From IMG/VR virus record IMGVR_UViG_3300046675_000241, positions 1-26,311 of that record: DNA of 26,311 nt. One strand, written 5' to 3'. The stretch comes from a virus. Below are positions 1-8,232 of this stretch, one piece after another; the first letter of the stretch is position 1; each line of letters opens with the position of its first letter. The translations under genes were made by a program, and so were the position numbers. Below the pieces are notes generated by a model. It did not search any database, had not been told where the DNA came from, and saw only the letters and a list, made by a program, of their open reading frames with translations.

Positions 1-529
1 TGGCCGTTATAGTATCCCCTTCTTTGGCAAGCTTTCTGCCACCGATACTGAAGCCCTTATAGACGCCTTCGAGGCACTTCTTCCACGCACTATCATCGAC
101 GATCTTTGCCGTTAGAAACAGCCCCTTGGTATCAACATTAGCTTCCTCGGCAGTACCTACGGCAGATAACTTGTGCATCTCCCGAATGTTGCCCCATGCC
201 ATATAATCCGGTAGGGCCGTTTTGATTGCACCGAGTGTAACGATCTCTCCGTCCGAGTCTTTCTTCGGCGTTGAAGCATAGCCACTTACCGTTCTCTTCT
301 CTTGATCCAATTTGGCAATTGGCAAGAAGAATTGGAAGTCATTCATCACATTGGCCTTTCCAAATCCATCGGCTTTCTCCACCGTAGCCCAGGCCTCGGC
401 AAAAGCAATGCTTTCGCTCTGATGGCGGGCAAAGGAAGAGTTCCATACGTGCATCCATTGGCGAAGCTTCTTACCCTTTAGCTTGCTTCTGACATTCGCC
501 GGAAGCTCTTTTGTTGAACCGTAGGGCAC
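1..529 (-). CDS. ChaB-domain / XkdF-like prohead protease, partial (runs off left edge)
   Basis: The minus frame is open from a GTG at 529 to the window edge, about 176 codons with no stop. The N-terminus (PYGSTKELPANVRSKLKG...W...FAEAWATVEKA) reads like a ChaB domain. It is followed by a segment like XkdF-type phage serine proteases: VSGYASTPKKDSDGEIVT, then REMHKLSAVGTA, then KGFSIGGRKLAKEGDTIT. These proteases process scaffold and capsid during head maturation. The GTG is preferred because the ChaB domain begins directly after it. The upstream DUF3309 gene's TGA lies at 533-535 and an in-frame TAA at 530-532 closes the frame just before it. The C-terminus is missing because of the window edge, not a mutation. 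Family calls are from recognised sequence patterns; the protease role is inferred. Confidence 0.72.
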   Translation of the reverse strand, partial: MPYGSTKELPANVRSKLKGKKLRQWMHVWNSSFARHQSESIAFAEAWATVEKADGFGKANVMNDFQFFLPIAKLDQEKRTVSGYASTPKKDSDGEIVTLGAIKTALPDYMAWGNIREMHKLSAVGTAEEANVDTKGLFLTAKIVDDSAWKKCLEGVYKGFSIGGRKLAKEGDTITA

Positions 530-532
530 TTA

Positions 533-697
533 TCAGAACCTGCCGCTAAACAACAGGAATATAATTATGATAAGAACGACAAGGCCGAGACCACCAAAGC
601 CACCACCACCATAATATCCGCCCCGGTAGCCATAATAGCCTCCTCCGAGGCCGCCAAATAACAAAACTATGATGATGATTAGTAGCAACGGGCTCAT
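533..697 (-). CDS. DUF3309-like small membrane protein (54 aa)
   Basis: The product begins MSPLLLIIIIVLLFGG, has a central Gly/Tyr-rich stretch (GGGYYGYRGGYYGGGG) and a second hydrophobic segment (LVVLIIIIFLLF), ending SGRF. This hydrophobic, Gly/Tyr-rich, hydrophobic layout is the DUF3309 pattern found in proteobacteria; the function is unknown. The ATG at 695-697 is chosen over an upstream ATG because it overlaps the stop of the preceding gene by 4 bp (ATGA), implying translational coupling. The pair lies between the fibre and the protease. It could instead be a lysis-related membrane peptide. Confidence 0.7.
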   Translation of the reverse strand: MSPLLLIIIIVLLFGGLGGGYYGYRGGYYGGGGFGGLGLVVLIIIIFLLFSGRF

Positions 698-882
698 CGA
701 ATGCCTGGCCCCTGGACGGCAAAGCCGAACACGGCCCACCCGAGGATGAACAATAAGACGAAGAGCCAAACACCATTGAACCTAGGCCAGTGGGGATTAT
801 CGGCATATGGTCCCCAATAACCTACCCCATAGAACACTATTGCAAGCAGCATGATTAGCCAATAGATAAATCCGATAGGCAT
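694..882 (-). CDS. Small two-TM membrane protein (62 aa)
   Basis: The protein starts MPIGFIYWLIMLLAIVFYGV and has a second hydrophobic stretch (VWLFVLLFILGWAVFGFAV), so two membrane segments are separated by a short Trp/Pro-rich loop. An AGGGG ribosome binding site lies about 8 nt upstream of the ATG at 880-882, which rules out the longer reading from 954 that would run into the fibre gene. The stop overlaps the start of the DUF3309-like gene (ATGA). I recognise no family. A holin-like or envelope role is possible but not shown. Confidence 0.65.
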   Translation of the reverse strand: MPIGFIYWLIMLLAIVFYGVGYWGPYADNPHWPRFNGVWLFVLLFILGWAVFGFAVQGPGIR

Positions 883-893
883 ATTATGTCCCC

Positions 894-2672
894 TCATCTC
901 ACACGACGGGCGCAGATATAACCTTTCGTCAAGAGTGTGCCGCCACTGGACCAAATAGCGTTTGCTACTACATAGAGCGTAAGAGCGGTGCTAGTATTCA
1001 CCCGGCATTGGCCCGTCATCAGCACTTGCCGAGCACCAGCAGTCAACCCCGTTAGGTTCAGCATCGTCATGTTGCCGATGCCCGTATACATCGCTGTATC
1101 TGTCGGTAGGGCGTTGTTAACGCTGCTAATTGCTGCGGCGATCATACTCGGGGCCTTACTTGCATCAAGGGAATAATCTACTAGTCCCCATGCCTCATAA
1201 CAGCCTGGGGTTAGGTTAATAGTAGCGATTGTTAACGCAATGGCCGAAGTTAAGGCAAAACCCACTTGATTAGCCGAGACAATATATTCGCCGATTTGCC
1301 CAGCAGTGGCATTACTTCCGTTGGTAATGCCCATAGCCGGAGCACGGGAGGTATCAACGGGATGAACATGATCCGCTCTGGCCCAAGTGGTTCCCGTTCC
1401 GACGGCAACAGCCCCAGCCATAGATGGATTGGTCGAGGAAGCAACTGGCAATGCGGCCGTGACTTGGGCAGCAGTTTGAAAGCCCGAAGGGTTACTCGCC
1501 GCATAACGCGAGGTGTCAACTGGATGAACATGGTCACTGCGGGCGAATGTGCCACTCGTCCCTATCGCCGCTGTGCCATTAACTAGGGGCATAGTGGAAG
1601 AGGCAATTGGGACGAAGGTTGACCAATCGCTAATATCACCATGAACTAGCGTAATAGCCCCAGTCTTTGTTGCCACGGACTTAACGGGCGAAGCCAGTGC
1701 GGCACCAGCGGCATCGACATAATTCGCCGGATTAGACGTTGGGTAGAGGTTTGTGTCCGTTGGATGGACGTGATCTCCACGAGCGAAAGATGGTGCTATA
1801 CCAACCGCCGCTAGGCCATTCATAAGTGGGGTTGTTGACGACGCCGGTGGATCACTCTCATAGAGATGTTGGAGGACGGATTGAGTATCGGCAAATCCTG
1901 CAATTGTTGGAACAACCCCGACTTCACTCGCAGTAACGGAGGTTCTGCCTAGTTGCAATTGGGTCCAAGTAGTTCCGTCACTAACTATCCAATCGGACTT
2001 AGCGTAACTTCCCGCAGGGATATTAGAGCCTACTGGGGGATTACCCGCCGTGACGACAATAACATAGTGCCCTTTGTTTTGCGCCGTCGGCAACGGAATT
2101 GGCCCTGTTGACGGAGTTACACCCGAGGCTGGGGTGAAGTTCGTACTATCACTAGGGACATTCGTCTGACCGATGAAGACAAGGTTTTGGGAGAGATTAT
2201 CTATCGACGCCTGCATTGCGGCGTCTTTGGCATCAACATACTCTATTGTTGCCGCATCACCTGCCGGCGCTATTTGTGCCCAAGCACCACTAGAACGAGC
2301 ATAGGTATTGCCATCAAGCGGTGCATCGGTTATCCCACCGCTGGTGCTATCAACGTAGGCCTTATTAGCAACATCCCCTGGGCTTTGCGGATTGGCTATG
2401 CCCGTTATTGCCGCCCCATTAGATAGAACAACCGCCCCATTGCCAGTCGTAGCGAGACTAGCATCACCGGCCGACATCGGTGCGGCCGGAGTAAAGCCCC
2501 GAGCAATGAGATAGGCCTCATCCTCTCGGCGAATGCTAATCATCTGATTAGGCACTGAGCCATATGTCGTCCGTGTTGGTGTATTTGCAATTACCCCACG
2601 GAAATTGGGCGGGCAATACACATACACCATTGACTCTGCGGTGATGGCAAAGGGCATTATGCTATCGGGCAC
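894..2672 (-). CDS. Phage fibre / structural protein with DHVHP repeats (592 aa)
   Basis: The protein is Ala/Ser/Thr/Gly-rich with little Cys, typical of fibres. Three similar units carry FAR-x-DHVHP-x-DT at about residues 297, 377 and 430. Each is preceded by a (A)SSTxP-MxG-A-VG segment, a module common in tail fibres and receptor-binding proteins. The N-terminal 60 residues may be the virion-attachment part. A segment near 200-240 (YVIVVTAGNPPVGS, WIVSDGTTWTQLQLG) is also typical of fibres, and the last 130 residues look like a globular tip. The start is GTG at 2670-2672, supported by a strong GAGGAGG 8 nt upstream; the ATG five codons later lacks one. It probably recognises the host surface and works with the downstream small membrane genes in one transcript. 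Confidence 0.75.
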   Translation of the reverse strand: MPDSIMPFAITAESMVYVYCPPNFRGVIANTPTRTTYGSVPNQMISIRREDEAYLIARGFTPAAPMSAGDASLATTGNGAVVLSNGAAITGIANPQSPGDVANKAYVDSTSGGITDAPLDGNTYARSSGAWAQIAPAGDAATIEYVDAKDAAMQASIDNLSQNLVFIGQTNVPSDSTNFTPASGVTPSTGPIPLPTAQNKGHYVIVVTAGNPPVGSNIPAGSYAKSDWIVSDGTTWTQLQLGRTSVTASEVGVVPTIAGFADTQSVLQHLYESDPPASSTTPLMNGLAAVGIAPSFARGDHVHPTDTNLYPTSNPANYVDAAGAALASPVKSVATKTGAITLVHGDISDWSTFVPIASSTMPLVNGTAAIGTSGTFARSDHVHPVDTSRYAASNPSGFQTAAQVTAALPVASSTNPSMAGAVAVGTGTTWARADHVHPVDTSRAPAMGITNGSNATAGQIGEYIVSANQVGFALTSAIALTIATINLTPGCYEAWGLVDYSLDASKAPSMIAAAISSVNNALPTDTAMYTGIGNMTMLNLTGLTAGARQVLMTGQCRVNTSTALTLYVVANAIWSSGGTLLTKGYICARRVR

Positions 2673-2687
2673 AGTCTTAGCCTCCTC

Positions 2688-2894
2688 TTATGGGAGAAGT
2701 CCGGTGCTAACCATTTGCATAAAGTTAGCTAGATATTGCTGTCCATCGGGGCGAACGGTGCCACTACTGGCAAATGTTGCGGTAATACCAGCGCCGATGC
2801 CTTGCGTCACGGCAACAGTAATGGTCGAACCCTTTACATCGGTGATAACATAGGTCGAAACGGCACCAGCAACGCTCTTTGTCATCGAAGCCAT
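2688..2894 (-). CDS. Small structural-type hypothetical protein (68 aa)
   Basis: The product begins MASMTKSVAGAVSTYVITDV and is rich in Thr, Val, Ala and Gly, like small virion or head-tail proteins. GGAGG sits about 8 nt before the ATG at 2892-2894. The TAA stop lies inside the ribosome binding site of the fibre gene, so the two are tightly linked. It is the first gene after palindrome copy 1 and may open the transcript that continues to the protease. No family recognised. Confidence 0.65.
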   Translation of the reverse strand: MASMTKSVAGAVSTYVITDVKGSTITVAVTQGIGAGITATFASSGTVRPDGQQYLANFMQMVSTGLLP

Positions 2895-2921
2895 TGTTTA
2901 GTCCTCCATTTGCGGTTAAGT

Positions 2922-2960
2922 AAGGTATATGGGGTAGACAAAAGCTACCTCATATATCTT
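2922..2960. repeat. Dispersed palindrome, copy 1 (core 2929-2953)
   Basis: Arms of 16 bases flank the 7-nt spacer ACAAAAG. The inner core is ATGGGGTAG / CTACCTCAT. The arms differ at two positions, which would pair as G-U in plus-strand RNA but mismatch in minus-strand RNA. It overlaps the stop of the TPR gene (TAA at 2959-2961) and lies 35 nt before the start of the next minus gene. See the finding on the six-copy family. Confidence 0.85.
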
Positions 2961-4344
2961 ATTTAACCTTCGCCTCTCTCACAGCACTTATCACTTTCTT
3001 CATAGCACTATCCCAATTGCCATTTTCGCTTTGGTAATATACTGCCATGCGGTTATACCACGGCCATCCGTGGCTCTTCCCCCACCAGCGCCAGCAGCGG
3101 GTATAGGGCGAGAGCATCAAGCAGGGCTTACCGATTGCACCAGCAATATGAGCAACAGCACTATCAACACTAATAACCAGATCAAGATTTGCAATATAAT
3201 CTGCCGTTATTGCGAAATTCTCAAACTTATGCGTAATGTCGAATACAATTCCTTCCATTCCGTTGTCAATAATAGCCTTAGTATCAGGGCCTTTCTGAAG
3301 CGAGATTAGTGCCACACCGGGAATTTCACTTAGCGGTAGGAACTTAGTTAGGTCAATAACCCGTCTTCTGTCAACAAGTGTTGGCCCGTGATTACCCGAG
3401 GCCCAACAAATCCCAATTCTACACGCCGCATCAGGCAGCCGATTGTCTTCACTAGGCTTAGCATAAAGATACGTTGATGCGTCTATTTCACTCGGGGTCT
3501 TAATACCCAACCAACGCATCAAGGATAACATGGGCGTGTGATAATCGAAGGCCGAGACGTTATCCAGCGCCTCAGCTTCGGTTAAGCTAATGACCTTAAT
3601 GAACCTAAAACTGCGTTGGAATAGCAGCGTCAGTTCGTCCGGAACAGCCAAGGTAATCGAACATCCTAATTTGGCCAAGGGATTAAGGAAACGGACGAGC
3701 ATTATACTATCACCGAAGCCCTGTTCGTGGTGAACAAGTATTCGGCTGCCAATCAGGTTCTCCCCTTTCCATTCCGGAAGGTCTTTTTCCCAAATCTTAC
3801 TATTAGCCAAGAGTTTCCAACGAACTTCGTAACTCTCTAGGCCGTCTTGTATGCGCTCTAGGGCAAGCAGCGTTAGTGCCCTATCACTCTGCACTTGCGA
3901 ATTGGTGCTATCCAATTCGAGGCTTTTGTCAAATGACTTCAGCGCCTCTTCATAGCGGCCGAGCATATATAGCACTAGGGCGAAGTTGTGCCAACCCGGA
4001 GCGGCATCTGGTAAACCGTTAGTTACCGTCTTCAGGGTCTTTAGGGCTTCGCCATATTTCCGAAGCGCCATTTGGGCAACACCCAAATTAGATAGACAAT
4101 ATGGGTTATTGCCACTAGCGGCGACACTTCTTCGGGCAATTGACTCCGAGGCTTCGTAGAAGTTCAGGTTCCTTAGCACCGCACCGAGGTTCTGCAACAC
4201 TTGCGGCTGATTAGGCTCCATGAAGAGGGCCGAGAGAAAGTGAAGCCTTGCTGGTTCCATCTGACCCTTCTGAAAGAACTCAACGCCAATCATATTGAGT
4301 TCTTCCACACGAGTCATACGGGGCTTAGGAACATAGGTATTCAT
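2959..4344 (-). CDS. TPR protein with GT-B glycosyltransferase-like domain (461 aa)
   Basis: The N-terminal half (about 15-170) is tetratricopeptide repeats, with motifs such as PQVLQNLGAVLRNLNFYEAS, AAPGWHNFALVLYMLGRYEEALKSFDKSLELD and a degenerate final copy. The C-terminal half looks like the GT9/GT41-type fold: LVHHEQGFGDSIMLVRFL, then IGICWASGNHG, then DLVISVDSAVAHIAGAIGKP, the usual nucleotide-sugar-binding end. Such proteins transfer sugars to protein or glycan targets, and phage versions may decorate virion proteins or alter host surface glycans. A GAAG ribosome binding site precedes the ATG, and the gene follows the portal cluster with 5 bp to the upstream stop. Transferase activity is inferred; substrate unknown. 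Confidence 0.75.
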   Translation of the reverse strand: MNTYVPKPRMTRVEELNMIGVEFFQKGQMEPARLHFLSALFMEPNQPQVLQNLGAVLRNLNFYEASESIARRSVAASGNNPYCLSNLGVAQMALRKYGEALKTLKTVTNGLPDAAPGWHNFALVLYMLGRYEEALKSFDKSLELDSTNSQVQSDRALTLLALERIQDGLESYEVRWKLLANSKIWEKDLPEWKGENLIGSRILVHHEQGFGDSIMLVRFLNPLAKLGCSITLAVPDELTLLFQRSFRFIKVISLTEAEALDNVSAFDYHTPMLSLMRWLGIKTPSEIDASTYLYAKPSEDNRLPDAACRIGICWASGNHGPTLVDRRRVIDLTKFLPLSEIPGVALISLQKGPDTKAIIDNGMEGIVFDITHKFENFAITADYIANLDLVISVDSAVAHIAGAIGKPCLMLSPYTRCWRWWGKSHGWPWYNRMAVYYQSENGNWDSAMKKVISAVREAKVK

Positions 4345-4349
4345 AGAAC

Positions 4350-4679
4350 TTACTTCTTCGTCTGGTTCTGTCCCACTTCAGCCTTTGTTCCCGCCGGATG
4401 CTGAACCTGACCTTGTGCCTCTGCGCGTTTTGCTTCAGCCTCTTCCTCGGCAGCAAGCTTCTTGGCCGCAGCTTCTTGTTCTTTCGCCCGCTTCTCCAGC
4501 ATTACTTCATGGGACTTTATGAGAGCTTCCGATGCTACGGTCATCCCGGCATTCATCAGAGACACTACGTCTCGGGAATCAACCGTGAATGTCCCATCCT
4601 CGTCTTGCCAATAGAGGCCAAATTCCCCATTTACCTTTCCACCGATCATATTGCCATTCATCAGGATCATATTTTGCAT
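4350..4679 (-). CDS. Hypothetical protein with charged coiled-coil tail (109 aa)
   Basis: The first 55 residues (MQNMILMNGNMIGGKVNGEF, then YWQDEDGTFTVDSRDVVSLM) look folded. The rest (about 60-95) is Lys/Glu/Ala-rich with heptad character (MLEKRAKEQEAAAKKLAAEE), ending in a polar tail. AAGGAGA lies 7 nt upstream of the ATG. It sits directly after the portal gene, where some phages encode head-completion or scaffold-like proteins. I do not recognise a family. Confidence 0.65.
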   Translation of the reverse strand: MQNMILMNGNMIGGKVNGEFGLYWQDEDGTFTVDSRDVVSLMNAGMTVASEALIKSHEVMLEKRAKEQEAAAKKLAAEEEAEAKRAEAQGQVQHPAGTKAEVGQNQTKK

Positions 4680-4689
4680 GGTATTCTCC

Positions 4690-7134
4690 TTATGCTACGA
4701 GTGCAAGCCACCTTGGCCCGCTCTTGAGTTTCGATTTCTTCTTGCGCTTCTTTTTAGGAACCGCAGTCTTTTGGTCATATGACAAAAGCCCCGTGCTTTG
4801 GCTAACAGTATCTGTCTTCGTTATGCCCCCACCAACACCTCGGCGAGCAATTACGGAGCCAACACCCTGCTCTGCGATAGGGGTCTTCATATCACCGTTC
4901 TTCAGCCAATCCTTCAGTTCATCATAAGAAAGGCTCGTTATGGCAGAGATACGTTCTCTTCCGAAGGCATCATAGCTCTTATCATAGTCTTTGATAGCTT
5001 TTTCGACATCCCTATAGCAGAGCATGACCTTGTGTTCGTCAAAGCCCATGTCTCTACCGTTTGCGTCGAACTTGTCTTGATCTATGACGAAGACCTTTAG
5101 TGACTCCGGATGCTTCCCCAGGAAACAATCTACGTGCATATCATCGGCGCCTACGGTGCCCTTTATATACCCGTAGGCAGTTGCCATTCTTGTTCCCTTA
5201 TGGCGCTTACTGCCTTTTGCGTTCTCTATGGAAATGCCTAGACCGCGAAGAGAGATATGGCCCTTCGGGTAGTTGCCTATCTTGCGCCTATTGTGGGATG
5301 GATTGCGCTCTGCCTGAGCCGCAGCAGAGGCTATTTCCTTGCCCGTCAGCAGCTTGTGGACAGGCGTGGAGGCACTTGGGGGCTTTGCTGGTGGAATGGG
5401 GCTAGCGCCCTTGGGCCTTGCAGGCCCCCTCACAGGAGTGGCAGTGGCATGGCCCGTTTCGGAAGCAGGCTTGGGCGGCTCTGTCGGTGCTGGAGATCCT
5501 GGCATGAGTGCCTCTCCAGAGATAACTTGGTCGAGACGCACAACGCTAGCACCAGTAAACAACAGATGATAATCCCCGTCAACAATCGGCTCCAATCCGA
5601 GTTCTTCCCGCACCTCATTGATTGTCATCGCGCCATCATGAAGTCGGATCTGGTGGATAGAGGCCTGTTTCGACTGGTCTGACTCAGGGCGAGGAAGATA
5701 AGTAAACTCAATATCCCCGTAGCCAAATTTCTCCTGAATTATCGTGTCCATAATGTCATCTTTCCACCAACTCATTAGTGGATAGAGACCCTCTTCATTC
5801 GCACTTTCTTGGGCCTGATTGGCAGAGGCCCGGTTCATCTGCTTAACAAACGGTGTTGGAGAGACGCTAAAGGCATAACATGCTAGGCGGACGAGTAGTT
5901 CGTCCCTCTGTGACCAGAGCGACTCTCCACTTGCGTTCTTTATATCAAAGGGCTTCATACCACCCGGTACGAACCTGACCTTCGACTTCAGTGTCAACTG
6001 GCCACTAAGAACGGCATCAAAATGGGCCTGGAACGTAGCAATCTGTCTCGGGGTCCAGTTATCTGGCACGGTGACAATCAACTCGGGCATCGAACCAGAG
6101 CGCCAAAACTCAAGCTGATAGAAGGTCTTACGAATGGCTTCAGTTGCCTCTGTAAGTATTTGCTCAACCTGACTGTAGCCAAACATCGGCAACTCGGGCC
6201 TAGGCCTCATCATCCCGTAGATTAGCTCATCCTCGGATAAGTTAATCATAGGCAAACCGTAGATGATCTGCTGAAAGGCCGGTTGGCGCTTCTGGTAAAT
6301 AACACCGTCATCTGAAATGGTCATCTCAGTATCAGGCCGACGACCAACATCATCAATAAGAGGAAAAATAGTGGCACCATCCAGAACTTGAGCATTCCGT
6401 AGATGCCCACCAAGATCTCGGTCCATGTATAGCGTCGGGGCATCTATGCAAAAGAGATCATCAAGAAGCTTCCTGGTCCACTGCGAGTAACTTAGCTTAC
6501 CGTCGGGCCGACGAAAGAATGACCTAACTTCATCGACGAACTTGGAGTCAGCCCTAGGCTTGTTGCGAACTTGGATTGTCCAAGGAACCCGAAGCAACTG
6601 ATCCTTTCTTGTCTCTATAATGGTTGACAACACGCCCCAACTCTGTCTCATGCCCCGAAGCATTCCCATTAGCTCAACTCGGGGACTTACGTAGTTAAGA
6701 TTATACCCGACAGGGAAGTCCCATTCCCGAGGAACGTTATAGTATGGGGGTCCGAATGGCCAAACTGGTTCCATAGGAGAATACCATATGGAGGACATAT
6801 TAACGTCGTCGATCCACGGGTTTGGCTGATTGGGGCGAAGACTATCGTATTTGCTATTTGGGTTTCGGGGACTACCACCGGCTGGAACCCCTCCTTGCAT
6901 ACCTACGGCCCGGTTTCCGTGCGGCGTGTTTCTTGCTGCGTGTCGAGCACTGGAACTTGTGTTGAGCGAATGTCCCATGAGGCCGAAGCCGGGGGCCTGT
7001 TGGCCAGCCATGCGGGCCTTCCCCATGTTCTCCCGTCGCCATTCTGGGAAATCACCTGGGCCAAGGCGCTTCGCACCTTCTTGCACATCCCGCAGGGCAT
7101 TCAGAAAGTCCTCATTCGTATAAGCCTCAGTCAT
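4690..7134 (-). CDS. Portal protein fused to an inorganic-pyrophosphatase-like domain (814 aa)
   Basis: The middle (about 90-560) matches phage portal proteins: SPRVELMGMLRGMRQSWGVL, KDQLLRVPWTIQVR, then LACYAFSVSPTPFVKQMNRA, then TINEVREELGLEP. A Pro/Ala/Ser-rich linker (about 570-610) leads to a C-terminal domain (about 615-775) like the InPase domain of phage polyvalent proteins: GHISLRGLGISIENAKGSKR, YGYIKGTVGADDMHVDCFLG, FDEHKVMLCY, then ELKDWLKNGDMKTP. The portal ring is the DNA gate and packaging motor dock; the role of the attached domain is unknown. The start is the ATG at 7132-7134, whose first bases overlap the stop of the zinc-ribbon gene (ATGA). A longer TTG reading to 7200 would read through that gene in another frame. 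Conserved acidic residues of the C-terminal domain are visible. Confidence 0.82.
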   Translation of the reverse strand: MTEAYTNEDFLNALRDVQEGAKRLGPGDFPEWRRENMGKARMAGQQAPGFGLMGHSLNTSSSARHAARNTPHGNRAVGMQGGVPAGGSPRNPNSKYDSLRPNQPNPWIDDVNMSSIWYSPMEPVWPFGPPYYNVPREWDFPVGYNLNYVSPRVELMGMLRGMRQSWGVLSTIIETRKDQLLRVPWTIQVRNKPRADSKFVDEVRSFFRRPDGKLSYSQWTRKLLDDLFCIDAPTLYMDRDLGGHLRNAQVLDGATIFPLIDDVGRRPDTEMTISDDGVIYQKRQPAFQQIIYGLPMINLSEDELIYGMMRPRPELPMFGYSQVEQILTEATEAIRKTFYQLEFWRSGSMPELIVTVPDNWTPRQIATFQAHFDAVLSGQLTLKSKVRFVPGGMKPFDIKNASGESLWSQRDELLVRLACYAFSVSPTPFVKQMNRASANQAQESANEEGLYPLMSWWKDDIMDTIIQEKFGYGDIEFTYLPRPESDQSKQASIHQIRLHDGAMTINEVREELGLEPIVDGDYHLLFTGASVVRLDQVISGEALMPGSPAPTEPPKPASETGHATATPVRGPARPKGASPIPPAKPPSASTPVHKLLTGKEIASAAAQAERNPSHNRRKIGNYPKGHISLRGLGISIENAKGSKRHKGTRMATAYGYIKGTVGADDMHVDCFLGKHPESLKVFVIDQDKFDANGRDMGFDEHKVMLCYRDVEKAIKDYDKSYDAFGRERISAITSLSYDELKDWLKNGDMKTPIAEQGVGSVIARRGVGGGITKTDTVSQSTGLLSYDQKTAVPKKKRKKKSKLKSGPRWLALVA

Positions 7135-7223
7135 GGAACGAATACCCCAGCTTTGCCACATTTCGGGCAATGGGGCGGGAAGGCAAACATTATCTGACAA
7201 TTAGTGCAATACCAAACGCTCAT
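7131..7223 (-). CDS. 30-residue zinc-ribbon microprotein
   Basis: The complete reading is MSVWYCTNCQIMFAF then PPHCPKCGKAGVFVP. It has two CxxC knuckles (YCTNC and HCPKC), a classic zinc ribbon. The ATG overlaps the stop of the methyltransferase gene by one base (TAATG), and the TGA overlaps the portal start by four (ATGA). The gene is therefore locked into a translationally coupled chain on both sides, which makes chance occurrence unlikely. The function is unknown; a small adaptor or assembly factor is possible. Confidence 0.7.
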   Translation of the reverse strand: MSVWYCTNCQIMFAFPPHCPKCGKAGVFVP

Positions 7224-7810
7224 TAGCGTTTCACCACATAATAGCGTTGGGCACAAGTCTTTAGTTCATCAATAGAGAAATTCTCCTCTACCGCCTTCTT
7301 CGCACCAGCGAGATAAGGGTAATCATCGAACAAAAGAATACCTCCGCTGACAACAAGTGGCCACATACGGTGAATAACACTGCTGTAGCTTTCGTATTGA
7401 TCGCAATCACAATGTATAAAGGCAATGCTTCGCATCTCCGCAGGATGGGTATCAGGGTAAATACCGATGTGAAGATGTGCTAGGGGCATCAAGTCTGCGA
7501 TACGTTTTGGGGCATGTTTATCCGCGAATTCATCATCTATCCGGTGCTTATCAAGGCCTTCGGTAAAGACCGGGGTGCCACTAAAGGTATCAAATAAGTG
7601 TAGCTCTCGGTCTTGCTTTATGGCAACCTCGTAGAGATAATAGGCACTGCCGCCATGATAGACGCCGATCTCGCAGAACGCACCATCCGGTGTCAGTGAC
7701 GCTAAGTCTGCCATTGCTTTCAGTTGGTGCGAATTGACAATACTTGGCAGCATGTTATTAAGAAGCCAATTTCGCTCTGAGAGATACGGGCTTGGCTGAC
7801 GGCGAAGCAT
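7223..7810 (-). CDS. TylF/MycF-type class I SAM methyltransferase (195 aa)
   Basis: The SAM-binding motif is FCEIGVYHGGSAYYL (about residues 44-58). It is followed by LHLFDTFSGTP, the metal/substrate region FIHCDCDQYESY, and GGILLFDDYPYLAGAKKAVEE, which is the arrangement of the TylF/macrocin O-methyltransferase group acting on sugar hydroxyls. AGGGG lies 7 nt before the ATG at 7808-7810. The start lies 53 bp inside the upstream gene and the stop is coupled (TAATG) to the zinc ribbon. With the TPR glycosyltransferase nearby, it may methylate a sugar on virion or host glycan; that link is inference. Confidence 0.78.
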   Translation of the reverse strand: MLRRQPSPYLSERNWLLNNMLPSIVNSHQLKAMADLASLTPDGAFCEIGVYHGGSAYYLYEVAIKQDRELHLFDTFSGTPVFTEGLDKHRIDDEFADKHAPKRIADLMPLAHLHIGIYPDTHPAEMRSIAFIHCDCDQYESYSSVIHRMWPLVVSGGILLFDDYPYLAGAKKAVEENFSIDELKTCAQRYYVVKR

Positions 7811-7967
7811 CTAGTTCCCCTGGAAGTTCATTTAGTTCGATGTCTTTTAGGCCAACGGATTTCAATTGCCCATCGGTTATCACAATTGCCTGAACTTTGC
7901 TTTTGTGCCCTTGGCAATAACCTACGATTAGCGCCGGCTTCTTATTCACTTTACATAGTATCTTCAT
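7758..7967 (-). CDS. Small hypothetical protein (69 aa)
   Basis: The product begins MKILCKVNKKPALIVGYCQG and is mostly beta-type, with a Ser/Pro/Ala tail that overlaps the methyltransferase gene in another frame. The ATG at 7965-7967 has a GGAG 10 nt upstream, inside a short hairpin (GCGGAG / CTTCGCCGC) that could hide it. It is the first gene after palindrome copy 2 and probably heads the transcript leading to the portal. No family recognised. Confidence 0.55.
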   Translation of the reverse strand: MKILCKVNKKPALIVGYCQGHKSKVQAIVITDGQLKSVGLKDIELNELPGELDASPSAKPVSLRAKLAS

Positions 7968-7994
7968 TGCGGCGAAGCTCCGCGAGTATGATAG

Positions 7995-8019
7995 ATGGGG
8001 TAGGGAAAATCTACCGCAT
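7995..8019. repeat. Dispersed palindrome, copy 2
   Basis: The core is ATGGGGTAG, spacer GGAAAAT (7 nt), CTACCGCAT, with flanking ATA continuing the right arm. Read on the minus strand it is ATGCGGTAG-ATTTTCC-CTACCCCAT. It lies 10 bp beyond the stop of the holin-like gene and 28 nt before the start at 7967. Confidence 0.85.
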
Positions 8020-8028
8020 ATACCATAT

Positions 8029-8232
8029 TCACTGTTTCTTCTCCAAACAAGAGGTGATAATTCTCTGTATCATCTCGTTCCGGGCCGCAGTATTGTGCTG
8101 AAAGACATAACTTGCCACGCCGAGAAAGACAATATTGAGCAAAACAAGTAAGAGGAATGCAGGCGGCAATGCCCGAATAAGTTTCTCACTAACGCCAGCA
8201 AGGAGACCTCCGGTATCATTAGACTCCGACAT
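8029..8232 (-). CDS. Single-TM holin-like membrane protein (67 aa)
   Basis: The product starts MSESNDTGGLLAGVSEKLIR, has one strong hydrophobic helix (LPPAFLLLVLLNIVFLGVASYVF, about residues 22-44), and ends in a charged tail (RNEMIQRIITSCLEKKQ). Its size, the single helix and its place directly after an amidase-like gene fit a holin or spanin-type lysis partner; sequence alone does not prove this. The ATG at 8230-8232 overlaps the end of the amidase gene by 14 bp; a GTG one codon earlier is possible. It ends just before palindrome copy 2. Confidence 0.6.
   Translation of the reverse strand: MSESNDTGGLLAGVSEKLIRALPPAFLLLVLLNIVFLGVASYVFQHNTAARNEMIQRIITSCLEKKQ

Noticed and set aside
2922-2960. 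Palindrome as an ordinary Rho-independent terminator
   Set aside because: There is no consistent U-tract, the stems mismatch in minus-strand RNA for copies 1-3, and real terminators with U-tracts exist elsewhere in the window (10373, 18603, 19371).
4690-7200. Portal starting at TTG 7200
   Set aside because: The extra 22 residues overlap the zinc-ribbon gene in another frame, and the ATG at 7134 is coupled to that gene's stop.
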